The notes: a model not told the origin generated them from the sequence alone. Numbered from the stretch's first letter, positions 1 through 5,263 are shown. The stretch is DNA of 5,402 nt from Actinomycetota bacterium (GCA_016870695.1 VGAV01000191.1:1-5402); one strand, 5' to 3'. Numbers and translations are program-made.

Positions 1-396
1 TCCCTGTTCAAGGCGAACGCGTCCATCTCGGGGGCGGAGGGCGGATGCCAGGCGGAGGTCGGGTCGGCCTGCGCCATGGCCGCGGGCGGTCTGACGGCGG
101 TCATGGGCGGCACGAACCGGCAGATCGAGAACGCGGCGGAGATCGCGATGGAGCACCACCTCGGGCTCACCTGCGATCCTGTCGGCGGTCTCGTGCAGAT
201 CCCGTGCATCGAACGCAACGCCATCGCCGCCTCGACGGCCGTGACCGCCGCCCGCCTCGCGCTGCGCGGCGACGGCAGCCACTACGTGTCGCTCGACGCG
301 GTGGTGGAGACCATGCGGCAGACGGGCATCGACATGTCGACCAAGTACAAGGAGACGAGCGAGGGCGGCCTGGCGGTCAACGTCATCGAGTGCTGA
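1..396 (+). CDS. sdaA: L-serine dehydratase (iron-sulfur, single-chain type), C-terminal 131 residues
   Basis: The gene is cut by the left edge; only its C-terminal 131 residues and the stop (394-396) are present. The product deaminates L-serine to pyruvate and ammonia in the cytoplasm using an oxygen-sensitive [4Fe-4S] cluster rather than PLP. The fragment shows the alpha-domain signatures: [15 protein letters not shown] near residues 9-23 and [18 protein letters not shown] at 57-74. Cysteines at fragment residues 16, 58 and 69 are spaced 42 and 11 apart, matching (from memory) the three cluster ligands of the Legionella enzyme. The last residue is Cys131, 62 residues after Cys69, matching the tail cysteine that family knowledge places in the active site as fourth cluster ligand. 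The C terminus (NVIEC) is therefore intact. The missing N-terminal beta domain lies off the window. It converges on the MarR gene with 21 bases between stops. Confidence 0.95.
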   Translation, partial: SLFKANASISGAEGGCQAEVGSACAMAAGGLTAVMGGTNRQIENAAEIAMEHHLGLTCDPVGGLVQIPCIERNAIAASTAVTAARLALRGDGSHYVSLDAVVETMRQTGIDMSTKYKETSEGGLAVNVIEC

Positions 397-419
397 GGCG
401 CCGGTCGCGTGCCGGCGTC
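397..419. terminator. Hairpin between convergent sdaA and MarR genes
   Basis: Arms 397-404 and 412-419 can form an 8-bp stem (core CGCCGG/CCGGCG at 399-404 and 412-417, one G-U pair) around a 7-base loop. It fills the gap between two facing stop codons, so it could end transcripts from both sides. There is no T-tract on either strand, as is common for high-GC actinobacterial terminators, so the call rests on position and symmetry only. Confidence 0.4.
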
Positions 420-846
420 AGCGCGCGCGGAGCTTGGACGTGAGGTCGCGCAGGAGGGCGAGCTCCTCGTTGTCGAGGCGCGCCATGCGCTCGGCGATGG
501 AGCTGCCATGGGCCGCCGCCATCCGACGGAACATCACGGCGCCCTCCTCCGTCGCCCGCACGAGCGAGCCGCGGCCGTCCTCCGGGTCGGGGCACTTCGT
601 GAGGAGGCCACGGGCGACCATGCGCTCGACGAGGCGGGAGACGCTGGGCTGACTGATCAGCATGTTCGCCGTGACGTCGCGCAGGCGGGCCGTGTTCCCG
701 GACCCGCGGGTCACGGTGAGGAGCACGTCGTACTCCGCCTGGGTGAGGTCGGTGGACTCGAAATCCGACCGGATGTCCTCGAAGACCTCGTGCTGCGCAC
801 GGAACAGGCTCTCCCACGCCTGGACGGCGAGACGTCGATCGGTCAT
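418..846 (-). CDS. MarR-family winged-helix transcriptional regulator
   Basis: This encodes a 142-residue cytoplasmic DNA-binding protein of normal MarR length, expected to act as a dimer on palindromic operators and to respond to a small ligand. An N-terminal helix (about 5-30) leads into the winged helix-turn-helix. LTQAEYDVLLTV (34-45) starts the domain, SQPSVSRLVERMVARGLL (65-82) is the recognition helix region, and PDPEDGRGSLVRATEEG (86-102) is the wing with the family's D-x-R-G...T-x-x-G pattern. A C-terminal helix (about 122-140) completes the dimer interface. There is one cysteine, Cys85, at the base of the wing. The ATG at 844-846 gives the expected N terminus but has no Shine-Dalgarno sequence; a good -10 element six bases upstream suggests a leaderless message. 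The ligand and targets are unknown. No adjacent gene is divergently transcribed, so autoregulation is the only local guess. Confidence 0.92.
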   Translation of the reverse strand: MTDRRLAVQAWESLFRAQHEVFEDIRSDFESTDLTQAEYDVLLTVTRGSGNTARLRDVTANMLISQPSVSRLVERMVARGLLTKCPDPEDGRGSLVRATEEGAVMFRRMAAAHGSSIAERMARLDNEELALLRDLTSKLRAR

Positions 847-852
847 GCATTC

Positions 853-858
853 ACATTA
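853..858 (-). promoter_or_regulatory. -10 element (TAATGT) of a probable leaderless MarR promoter
   Basis: On the minus strand TAATGT fits the actinobacterial TANNNT -10 pattern and is followed by exactly six bases before the ATG of the MarR gene. Transcription would therefore start at or within a base of the A of the start codon (846). This agrees with the lack of any ribosome-binding site there. No convincing -35 hexamer is visible 16-19 bases upstream. Confidence 0.5.
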
Positions 859-877
859 GAGGCGTCTGAGCGGCCTC
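859..877. promoter_or_regulatory. Short inverted repeat abutting the MarR -10, candidate operator
   Basis: GAGGC (859-863) and GCCTC (873-877) form a 5-bp-arm inverted repeat with a 9-base spacer, directly upstream of the -10 element, in the -35/-10 spacer. The size (19 bp) and place suit a MarR autoregulatory operator. However, 5-bp GC-rich arms arise easily by chance, so this is weak. Confidence 0.25.
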
Positions 878-969
878 CGGGCGCAGGCGGATGTGGGGCA
901 CCGCCCGGTCGCCCCCTACGTTCCGCGGACGGGGCAGCGGGACGAGCGCGCAGCTCGACGCCCGACGGG

Positions 970-987
970 GGTCCCGGTCGGTCCCGG
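970..987. repeat. 8-bp direct repeat GGTCCCGG, period 10
   Basis: GGTCCCGG occurs at 970-977 and again at 980-987, separated by TC. The period is about one helical turn, as for tandem protein-binding half-sites, but in such GC-rich DNA it may be chance. It lies about 125 bases upstream of the MarR start. Confidence 0.35.
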
Positions 988-1035
988 CGAGCGCGCCGTA
1001 GCGACTCCACCCGGGGGCGGGGCGGCAGCGTTGCA

Positions 1036-1059
1036 GACTTCACCTCGGACTTCACCTGG
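1036..1059. repeat. Tandem 12-bp repeat GACTTCACCTSG
   Basis: Two adjacent 12-bp units, 1036-1047 and 1048-1059, differ at one base; the minus-strand core is AGGTGAAGTC twice with a 2-base spacer. Just to the right, GGGTCC (1058-1063) and GGACCC (1077-1082) form an inverted repeat with a 13-base loop. The role is unknown. They could be regulator-binding repeats or the relic of a repeated coding segment. Confidence 0.5.
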
Positions 1060-1115
1060 GTCCTGACGGTGAGGTCGGACCCGGATGCCGCCGCCTGAGG
1101 CGATCTGGACAGAGT

Positions 1116-1149
1116 AAGGGCCGGTCGGAGAGGCTTCCGACCGGCCCTT
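1116..1149. terminator. Perfect 14-bp hairpin, bidirectional terminator candidate
   Basis: Arms 1116-1129 (AAGGGCCGGTCGGA) and 1136-1149 (TCCGACCGGCCCTT) are exact reverse complements around a 6-base loop. This is by far the strongest stem in the window. Two further G-U pairs can extend it (1114-1115 with 1150-1151). The stem begins with AA and ends with TT, so a short U-run leaves it on each strand (TTGTCCCTT rightward, TTACTCT leftward). No plus-strand gene ends immediately before it. On the minus strand it lies about 160 bases past the phosphatase stop and would end either read-through or the small RNA proposed just upstream. Confidence 0.7.
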
Positions 1150-1214
1150 GTCCCTTGCACCAAGAGTGTCCTGCAATCACATGTCGGTAGCTGCCACAGC
1201 AAAACAACTACCGT
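1116..1214 (-). ncRNA. Candidate small RNA of about 100 nt
   Basis: The minus strand offers a coherent small transcription unit. A TAGAGT -10-like element (1221-1226) predicts a start near 1214. One base later begins an inverted repeat with arms CGGTAG (1208-1213) and CTACCG (1185-1190), with a nested GCTG/CAGC hairpin (1190-1200) that shares base 1190 with the outer arm. Then comes a second repeat, TTGCA (1172-1176) and TGCAA (1155-1159). Last is the perfect 14-bp terminator-like hairpin ending at 1116. The segment is AT-richer than its surroundings, as intergenic RNAs in high-GC genomes often are. I do not recognise it as any known RNA family. The -35 is poor and the stems other than the last are short, so it may simply be spacer DNA. 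Confidence 0.3.
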
Positions 1215-1225
1215 GCTTGCACTCT

Positions 1226-1263
1226 ATAACGGTGAGATAACGGAAGGGAAGAGCCGTCGTTAT
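1226..1263. repeat. ATAACGG direct repeat with an inverted ATAACG copy
   Basis: ATAACGG occurs at 1226-1232 and 1237-1243 (11-base period, about one helical turn), and CGTTAT, the reverse complement of its first six bases, lies at 1258-1263. All three sit in the AT-richer island just upstream of the candidate small-RNA start. Spacing by one turn on the same DNA face is what a dimeric or cooperative regulator would use. The cognate protein is unknown. Confidence 0.4.
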
Positions 1264-1295
1264 GTTTCCGTGATGATTTTCGTGGGCGGGTCCCC

Positions 1296-1318
1296 TCCGC
1301 GGTCTCAGCGACCGCGGA
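1296..1318 (-). terminator. Hairpin over the phosphatase stop codon
   Basis: Arms 1296-1303 and 1311-1318 form a perfect 8-bp stem (TCCGCGGT/ACCGCGGA) around a 7-base loop that contains the stop codon of the histidine phosphatase gene (1305-1307). There is no U-tract after it. A stem at the end of the last gene of the apparent operon is a reasonable intrinsic terminator or 3'-end stabiliser. Confidence 0.45.
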
Positions 1319-1925
1319 CGTGGTTCCACTGCGTGATGACCTCGGAGCCGTGCTCGAACCCCAGCTCGCTGACCGCCGAGGTGCCGAGGACGAAGTACCG
1401 CCCGCCGGCGGCGGTGAGACCGAGCCAGACGCCGGCGAGGGCGCGGAGGAAGTGGGCGTGCGAGAACAGGAGAATCTGCTCTCCCGCCTGAACCCGCGGG
1501 CGGAGCTCGTCCAGGAGCGACGCGGCGCGCGCGGTGACCTGCGCGACGGTCTCGCCCGGTGTCGCACCCGCGGGGGAGCCCGCCTGCCAGATGGTCCAGG
1601 GCCGGCCGAGCTGTGCGACGATCTGCGGCGTCGTCAGCCCCTCGTATGCGCCGTAGTCCCACTCCACCAGCCGGGGCTCCGGCCGCGCCTGCGGGTACCC
1701 CGCTCGCCGCGCCGTCTCGACCGCGCGCTGCAGCGGGCTCGTCAGGACGAGGTCGTACGACCGTGTCGCGAGGAGCGTCCCGGCCAGCTCGGCCTTGTAG
1801 GCGCCCGTCTCGGTCAGGGGGATGTCCGTGAGGCCGGTGTGCCGGCCGGAGCGACTCCACTCGGTCTCGCCGTGTCGCACGAGCACGAGGCGCCCGTCGG
1901 GTTCGGTCAGCTCGTCGTCCGTCAT
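1305..1925 (-). CDS. Histidine phosphatase (phosphoglycerate mutase-like), probable acid phosphatase
   Basis: This encodes a 206-residue cytoplasmic enzyme of the histidine phosphatase superfamily, which hydrolyses phosphate esters through a phosphohistidine. LVLVRHGETEW (13-23) carries the nucleophile His18 in the RHG motif with Arg17. Arg67 in LTSPLQR, the acid Glu88 in VEWDYGAYEG (87-96) and the second His156 in LLFSHAHFLRAL complete the site. The segments GRHTG, EWDYGxYEGLTTPQI and GFEHG resemble, from memory, mycobacterial Rv3214 (an acid phosphatase once named Gpm2) and yeast Shb17 more than glycolytic GpmA, which is also longer. The ATG at 1923-1925 is preferred because AGGA (1933-1936) lies 7 bases upstream; an in-frame ATG at 1968-1970 would overlap the upstream gene. 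It follows the PLP enzyme by 28 bases, probably in the same operon. The substrate is unknown. Confidence 0.9.
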   Translation of the reverse strand: MTDDELTEPDGRLVLVRHGETEWSRSGRHTGLTDIPLTETGAYKAELAGTLLATRSYDLVLTSPLQRAVETARRAGYPQARPEPRLVEWDYGAYEGLTTPQIVAQLGRPWTIWQAGSPAGATPGETVAQVTARAASLLDELRPRVQAGEQILLFSHAHFLRALAGVWLGLTAAGGRYFVLGTSAVSELGFEHGSEVITQWNHVRGR

Positions 1926-1932
1926 CCGTTCA

Positions 1933-1936
1933 TCCT
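1933..1936 (-). promoter_or_regulatory. Ribosome-binding site of the phosphatase gene
   Basis: AGGA on the minus strand, 7 bases before the ATG at 1923-1925 and inside the 28-base gap after the upstream stop. It decides between this ATG and an in-frame ATG 45 bases further upstream. Confidence 0.6.
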
Positions 1937-1953
1937 GCTCCCTCGCTGCCGGG

Positions 1954-3156
1954 TCAGGTGCCGGCGGCATCCAGTGCCGCCCCCAGGTCGGCGAGCAGAT
2001 CGTCGGGGTCCTCCAGCCCCACCGACAGGCGCAGGTGCCCGAAACGTCGGAACTCCTCGGGATACGTCGCCGTGCGGGGGCCGTCCGCCGCGGTGTGGAC
2101 GATCAGGCTGTCGTCGTGGCCGAGGGAGAAGCCCGACGTGATGAGGCGGAGCGACGCGACGAACCGGTTCTGCGTGTCGGGGTCGCCCTCGACGGCGAAC
2201 GCCATCATCCCGCCGTATCCCCGATCGGCGAACTGCCTCCGCGCGACGTCGTGGCCCGGATGGGATGCCAGCCCGGGGTAGGCCACGAAGGCGACCCGCG
2301 GGTCGGCCTCGAGGAACTCGGCGACGCGCTGGGCCGAGGAGAAGTGCTGACGCAGGCGCAGCGGCAGCGTCACCGATCCGCGCTGGATCATCCACGCGTT
2401 GAAGGGCGAGATCACCCCGCCCACATCGACCATCGCGTCGGCCTTGATCGGCTCGATGAGCTCGGAACGCCCGATGACGGCACCACCCATCGCGTCGCCG
2501 TGTCCGTTGACGTACTTGGTCAACGAGTGGACGACGAGGTCCGCGCCGTCGGCCAGGGGGCGGTAGAACGGCGGGGGAGTGAACGTCGAGTCGACCATCA
2601 GGAGCGCGCCGGCCTCGTGCGCGATCCCGGCCAGCATCGCGATGTCAGCCACCTTCGTCGTCGGGTTGGCGACGGCCTCGACGCACAACAGCCGCGTCTC
2701 CGGGCGCATCGCCGCGCGCACGGCATCCGGATCCGTCACATCCACGAAAGTCGCCTGGATGCCGTAGCGACGGGGCAGCAGCTCGGTCCACAGCCGCCAG
2801 GTGGCCTCGTAGACGACATCGCTGACGACGACGTGGTCGCCCGCCTGCACGTGGGTGAAGAACACGGCGTGCAGCGCCGCGACACCGGACGCGAGGGCGA
2901 CGGCCTCCTCGCCGCCGTCGAGAGCGGCGAGCTTCCGTTCCAGAGCGAGCTGGTTGTGTCCCGAGTTGCGGGTGTAGAGGCCGGGCCCGGTCGCGGACCA
3001 GCTGATCTCGCTCGGATCGTCGGGCAGGGCGTACGAGTTCGCCATCACGAGCGGCGTGCGCAGCGCCCGGGTGCTGTCGAGCTCGATCCCGGCGTGCACG
3101 GCGAGGCTGGACTCGCGGAGGGTCGCGGCGTCGGCGCGGTCGGGACGTGACGTCAT
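1954..3156 (-). CDS. Cys/Met-metabolism PLP-dependent enzyme (gamma-lyase/cystathionine-synthase family)
   Basis: This 400-residue fold-type I PLP enzyme belongs to the family of cystathionine gamma-lyase, cystathionine gamma-synthase and methionine gamma-lyase, normally cytoplasmic tetramers. Visible landmarks are Tyr61 and Arg63 (YTR, cofactor phosphate from the partner subunit), Ser90-Gly91 (ASGVAA), Tyr116 (stacks on the ring), Glu160 to Pro165 (EAVANP), Asp189 in VDSTFTPP (ring nitrogen), Lys214 in SLTKYVNGHG (Schiff base) and Arg376 in LRLSVGLED (substrate carboxylate). The usual YSRxxNPT loop reads YTRNSGHNQ, and the position of the methionine gamma-lyase active-site cysteine is Ala118. 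It is therefore a full-length, probably active member whose substrate cannot be read from sequence. The start is the ATG at 3154-3156, with AGGAAGG (3165-3171) 8 bases upstream; the frame is open further but the extra residues look non-coding. It is divergent from a sulfur-amino-acid-type permease. Confidence 0.92.
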   Translation of the reverse strand: MTSRPDRADAATLRESSLAVHAGIELDSTRALRTPLVMANSYALPDDPSEISWSATGPGLYTRNSGHNQLALERKLAALDGGEEAVALASGVAALHAVFFTHVQAGDHVVVSDVVYEATWRLWTELLPRRYGIQATFVDVTDPDAVRAAMRPETRLLCVEAVANPTTKVADIAMLAGIAHEAGALLMVDSTFTPPPFYRPLADGADLVVHSLTKYVNGHGDAMGGAVIGRSELIEPIKADAMVDVGGVISPFNAWMIQRGSVTLPLRLRQHFSSAQRVAEFLEADPRVAFVAYPGLASHPGHDVARRQFADRGYGGMMAFAVEGDPDTQNRFVASLRLITSGFSLGHDDSLIVHTAADGPRTATYPEEFRRFGHLRLSVGLEDPDDLLADLGAALDAAGT

Positions 3157-3340
3157 CTCGGTGGCCTTCCTGTCGCGGCGACCGACGGAGGGAGCGGGTA
3201 ATCCGCGGCGTCGCTGCCGTCCACCGGGGCCGTCGTCCCAGCGTAGTGAGCGCCGCCGTCGGCTATTTCGATTACTCTGACGGGCGGCGTCGTCGAGCCC
3301 GGGTGCTCCGACGTCTCTCCCCCCAGATGAAAGAAGATCC
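3157..3340. promoter_or_regulatory. Divergent control region for the PLP enzyme and permease genes
   Basis: These 184 bases separate two genes reading outward, so both promoters should lie here. The best -10-like elements are TACGCT on the minus strand (3240-3245) and TACTCT on the plus strand (3273-3278). They are 28 bases apart, so RNA polymerase sites would overlap and one regulator could control both directions. Neither has a clear -35. GTAATC (3198-3203) and GATTAC (3270-3275) form a widely spaced inverted pair. In the permease leader, 3291-3313 can fold into an 8-bp hairpin with one bulged base. No regulator gene is adjacent to the pair. Confidence 0.55.
3165..3171 (-). promoter_or_regulatory. 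Strong ribosome-binding site (AGGAAGG) of the PLP enzyme gene
   Basis: A near-ideal Shine-Dalgarno sequence 8 bases before the ATG at 3154-3156. It fixes the start, although the same frame stays open for 96 more codons upstream into the permease gene. Confidence 0.8.
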
Positions 3341-4795
3341 ATGATGCGAACCGTCGAGCCGTCCGGCGCCACGGAGACGCCGCGGACGCTGCGCCGATCG
3401 ATGGACGCGCGCCACCTGGTGATGATCGCGCTCGGCGGGGTCATCGGGTCGGGGCTCTTCCTCAGCTCCGGCTACACGATTCATCAGGCGGGGCCGCTCG
3501 GCGCGGTGATCGCCTACCTGCTCGGCGCGTTCGTCGTGTGGCTCGTCATGATGTGCCTCGGCGAGCTCGCGGTCGCCTACCCCGTGTCGGGGTCGCTGCA
3601 CATCTACGCGGCCAGGACGATGGGGCCGGCGACGGGGTTCGCCACGGCGTGGATGTACTGGCTGTGCTGGGTCGTGGCGCTCGGCTCGGAGTTCACGGCA
3701 TCCGGGATCCTCATGCAGCGATGGTTCCCGCAGGTCGACGTGTGGGTCTGGTGTCTCGTCTTCGCCGCGGTGCTGTTCACCCTGAACGCCATCTCGGCGC
3801 GCGTGTTCGGCGAGACCGAGTTCTGGTTCGCGCTCATCAAGGTGGTGGCGATCGTCGCGCTGATCGTGCTCGGCGGGATGGCGATCTTCGGTTTCACCCC
3901 GCTGTCTGCGGAGAACCCGGGGGCCGTGCTGTTCAGCAACTTCACGACGCCCGAGGGACTGCTCCCCGCGGGGATCGGCGGGGTGCTGATCACCTCTCTC
4001 GCGGTGTTCTACGCCTTCAGCGGCGCGGAGCTCGTGGGCGTCGCCGCGGGGGAGACGAAGGACCCCGCCCGCAACATCCCGCGTGCCCTGCGCTCGACGG
4101 TCGTCCGCCTGCTGGTGCTGTTCGTGTGCTCGATCGCCGTCATCGCCGCGTTGCTGCCCTACGAGCAGGCGGGTGTGACCTCGAGCCCGTTCGTCGACGT
4201 CTTCGAGTACGTCGGCGTCCCCTTCGCGGCGGACATCATGAACTTCGTCGTCATCACGGCCCTGCTGTCCGTCGGGAACAGCGGACTGTATTCCTGTGCG
4301 CGCATGCTCTTCTCGCTCGCCGAGGAGGGGCAGGCGCCCCGGGTGTTCACGCGACTCACGCGGCGCGGCATCCCGCTCCTCGCCCTGCTCGTGAGCCTGG
4401 GCGTCGGGCTGGTGTCGCTCATCTCCAGCGTGATCGCCGCCGAGACCGTCTATCTGGTGCTGGTGTCGATCGCGGGCTTCGCGGCGGTGGCCGTGTGGAT
4501 CTCGATCGTCGCCGCGCAGTTCTTCCACCGCCGTCAGTTCGTCGCGGGAGGGGGAGACCCCGCGACGCTGCCGTACCGCACGCCGTTCTACCCGGCTGTG
4601 CCGATCGTGGCGTTCGTGCTGCTCACGGCATCCATCGTGGCCATCGCCTTCGATCCCGCCCAGGCGCCGGCGCTGTACTTCGGCATCCCGTTCGTCCTGC
4701 TCTGCTACGGATACTTCTGGCTGCGCTACGGACGTCGCGGGCGGGTGCCCGCGCCCGTCGTGAACGAAGAGGCGCCCGTCGACCGGCGCGACTGA
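3341..4795 (+). CDS. mmuP: Amino-acid permease (APC superfamily, AAT family), S-methylmethionine permease-like
   Basis: A 484-residue integral membrane amino-acid:proton symporter with about 12 predicted helices, roughly at 26-43, 53-71, 97-120, 134-152, 163-184, 212-236, 252-272, 297-320, 344-363, 367-390, 418-436 and 444-460. The first helix carries the substrate-binding GGVIGSGLF (32-40) of the family. AFSGAELVGVAAGETKDP (225-242) is the AAT signature. Several stretches match E. coli MmuP as I remember it: RHLVM near 24, LGPATG-like at 93-99, WFPQVDVWVWC (128-138), SPFVDVFEYVGVPFAADI (282-299), NSGLY (313-317) and AFDPAQ (436-441). S-methylmethionine is therefore a good substrate guess, but a close relative is possible. 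AGAAG (3332-3336) lies 4 bases before the first ATG and 7 before the second (3344), so translation may begin one codon later. No homocysteine methyltransferase (mmuM) is present; the divergent PLP enzyme may process the imported compound. Confidence 0.85.
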   Translation: MMRTVEPSGATETPRTLRRSMDARHLVMIALGGVIGSGLFLSSGYTIHQAGPLGAVIAYLLGAFVVWLVMMCLGELAVAYPVSGSLHIYAARTMGPATGFATAWMYWLCWVVALGSEFTASGILMQRWFPQVDVWVWCLVFAAVLFTLNAISARVFGETEFWFALIKVVAIVALIVLGGMAIFGFTPLSAENPGAVLFSNFTTPEGLLPAGIGGVLITSLAVFYAFSGAELVGVAAGETKDPARNIPRALRSTVVRLLVLFVCSIAVIAALLPYEQAGVTSSPFVDVFEYVGVPFAADIMNFVVITALLSVGNSGLYSCARMLFSLAEEGQAPRVFTRLTRRGIPLLALLVSLGVGLVSLISSVIAAETVYLVLVSIAGFAAVAVWISIVAAQFFHRRQFVAGGGDPATLPYRTPFYPAVPIVAFVLLTASIVAIAFDPAQAPALYFGIPFVLLCYGYFWLRYGRRGRVPAPVVNEEAPVDRRD

Positions 4796-4805
4796 GCCTC
4801 GGCCC

Positions 4806-5258
4806 TCACGCCCGACCCGCGGAACGCTCCTCCTCGATGAGCCGCTTGGCGCGGGCGAGGCCCTCCGCCAGCGTCGAGCGGGCGGTGCCTTCGACGATGG
4901 GCTCGACGAAGCGCAGCAGACCCGTCGGTTCCGCCTCGAGCGAGCTGCGGACGCGGCATCCCGTGTCCGTCGCCGTGAAATCGAACCGCATGCGCGCCGG
5001 GAGGGTGCCGGAGTCGCTCTCGGCCGCCATCTCGCGCGGCGCGTCGAAGGCCGTCACACGCCATTCGAACTCGACCTCGCGTCCCATGACGCTCATGCGG
5101 GTGCGGATCCTGCTGCCCGGCGCGACCGGCGGGGGCGTCAGCAGCTGTTCCGACATGACCGTGCGATCCCACTGCGGACGCCGCGCCGGATCCGTCAGGA
5201 ATGCGAACACCGCGTCCGGCGGACCGGCGATGTCGATGGTCTCCGTCACGTGGAACAT
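4806..5258 (-). CDS. SRPBCC-fold protein (polyketide cyclase/dehydrase or START-like)
   Basis: A 150-residue soluble protein with the typical start of the SRPBCC helix-grip superfamily, which binds hydrophobic ligands in a deep cavity. FHVTETIDIAGPPDAVFAFLTD (2-23) is the first strand and capping helices, and RRPQWDRTV (26-34) matches the usual xxxWD turn. Antiparallel strands follow: GSRIRTRMSV (48-57), EVEFEWRVTAFD (61-72), ARMRFDFTATDTGCRVRSSLE (88-108). The long C-terminal helix at about 118-145 (VEPIVEGTARSTLAEGLARAKRLIEEE) closes the cavity. No catalytic residues can be assigned, so the ligand is unknown. The ATG at 5256-5258 is chosen because the fold begins right after it and GAAGGGG (5264-5270) lies 5 bases upstream. 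The frame is open to the right edge, but the added residues are Pro/Arg-rich and unlike the domain. It converges on the permease with 10 bases between stops. Confidence 0.88.
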   Translation of the reverse strand: MFHVTETIDIAGPPDAVFAFLTDPARRPQWDRTVMSEQLLTPPPVAPGSRIRTRMSVMGREVEFEWRVTAFDAPREMAAESDSGTLPARMRFDFTATDTGCRVRSSLEAEPTGLLRFVEPIVEGTARSTLAEGLARAKRLIEEERSAGRA

Positions 5259-5263
5259 GAGCG

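Larger units (their letters stand above)
847..1304. other. 458-base intergenic region between MarR and phosphatase genes
   Basis: No supportable protein gene lies here. Bases 860-1115 are GC-rich and carry the MarR promoter and two pairs of short direct repeats. Bases 1150-1290 are clearly AT-richer than the rest of the window and hold short repeats. A strong hairpin (1116-1149) separates the two halves. Frames that stay open through the region encode Arg/Pro/Ala-rich peptides without a recognisable fold. Both flanking genes read leftward, so it separates the phosphatase operon from an independently transcribed MarR gene. Confidence 0.7.

Noticed and set aside
843..1055. Minus-strand 70-codon frame starting at a GTG after AGGA and ending in an ATGA overlap with the MarR start
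   Set aside because: The predicted peptide is almost all Arg, Pro, Ala and Gly with no domain, and codon bias fades after about 30 codons. The ATGA overlap is attractive but can arise by chance; a leaderless MarR start explains the region more simply.
1000..1098. Plus-strand gene-end remnant (tail reading VADFTSDFTWVLTV) just before the 1116-1149 hairpin
   Set aside because: Third positions are GC-rich, but the complementary frame shares those positions. No start or ribosome-binding site is present, the sequence upstream is not coding-like, and I recognise no family.
1150..1304. tRNA gene or integration site in the AT-richer island
   Set aside because: No cloverleaf, no T-loop GGTTCGA-type sequence and no integrase or repeated flanking core were found.
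1157..3444. Long open frames antisense to the phosphatase, PLP enzyme and permease genes
   Set aside because: They are side effects of high G+C. Their translations are Arg/Gly/Ala/Pro-rich, and the opposite-strand genes show intact catalytic motifs.
3157..3444. N-terminal extension of the PLP enzyme to 496 residues
   Set aside because: The extension would run through the divergent promoter region and into the permease gene, and its residues are low-complexity. A strong ribosome-binding site marks the internal ATG.
4736..4753. 7-bp GC stem with a GGGT loop near the end of the permease gene as a terminator
   Set aside because: It lies inside coding sequence about 40 bases before the stop and has no T-tract. 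It is probably a by-product of GC-rich Gly/Arg/Val/Pro codons.
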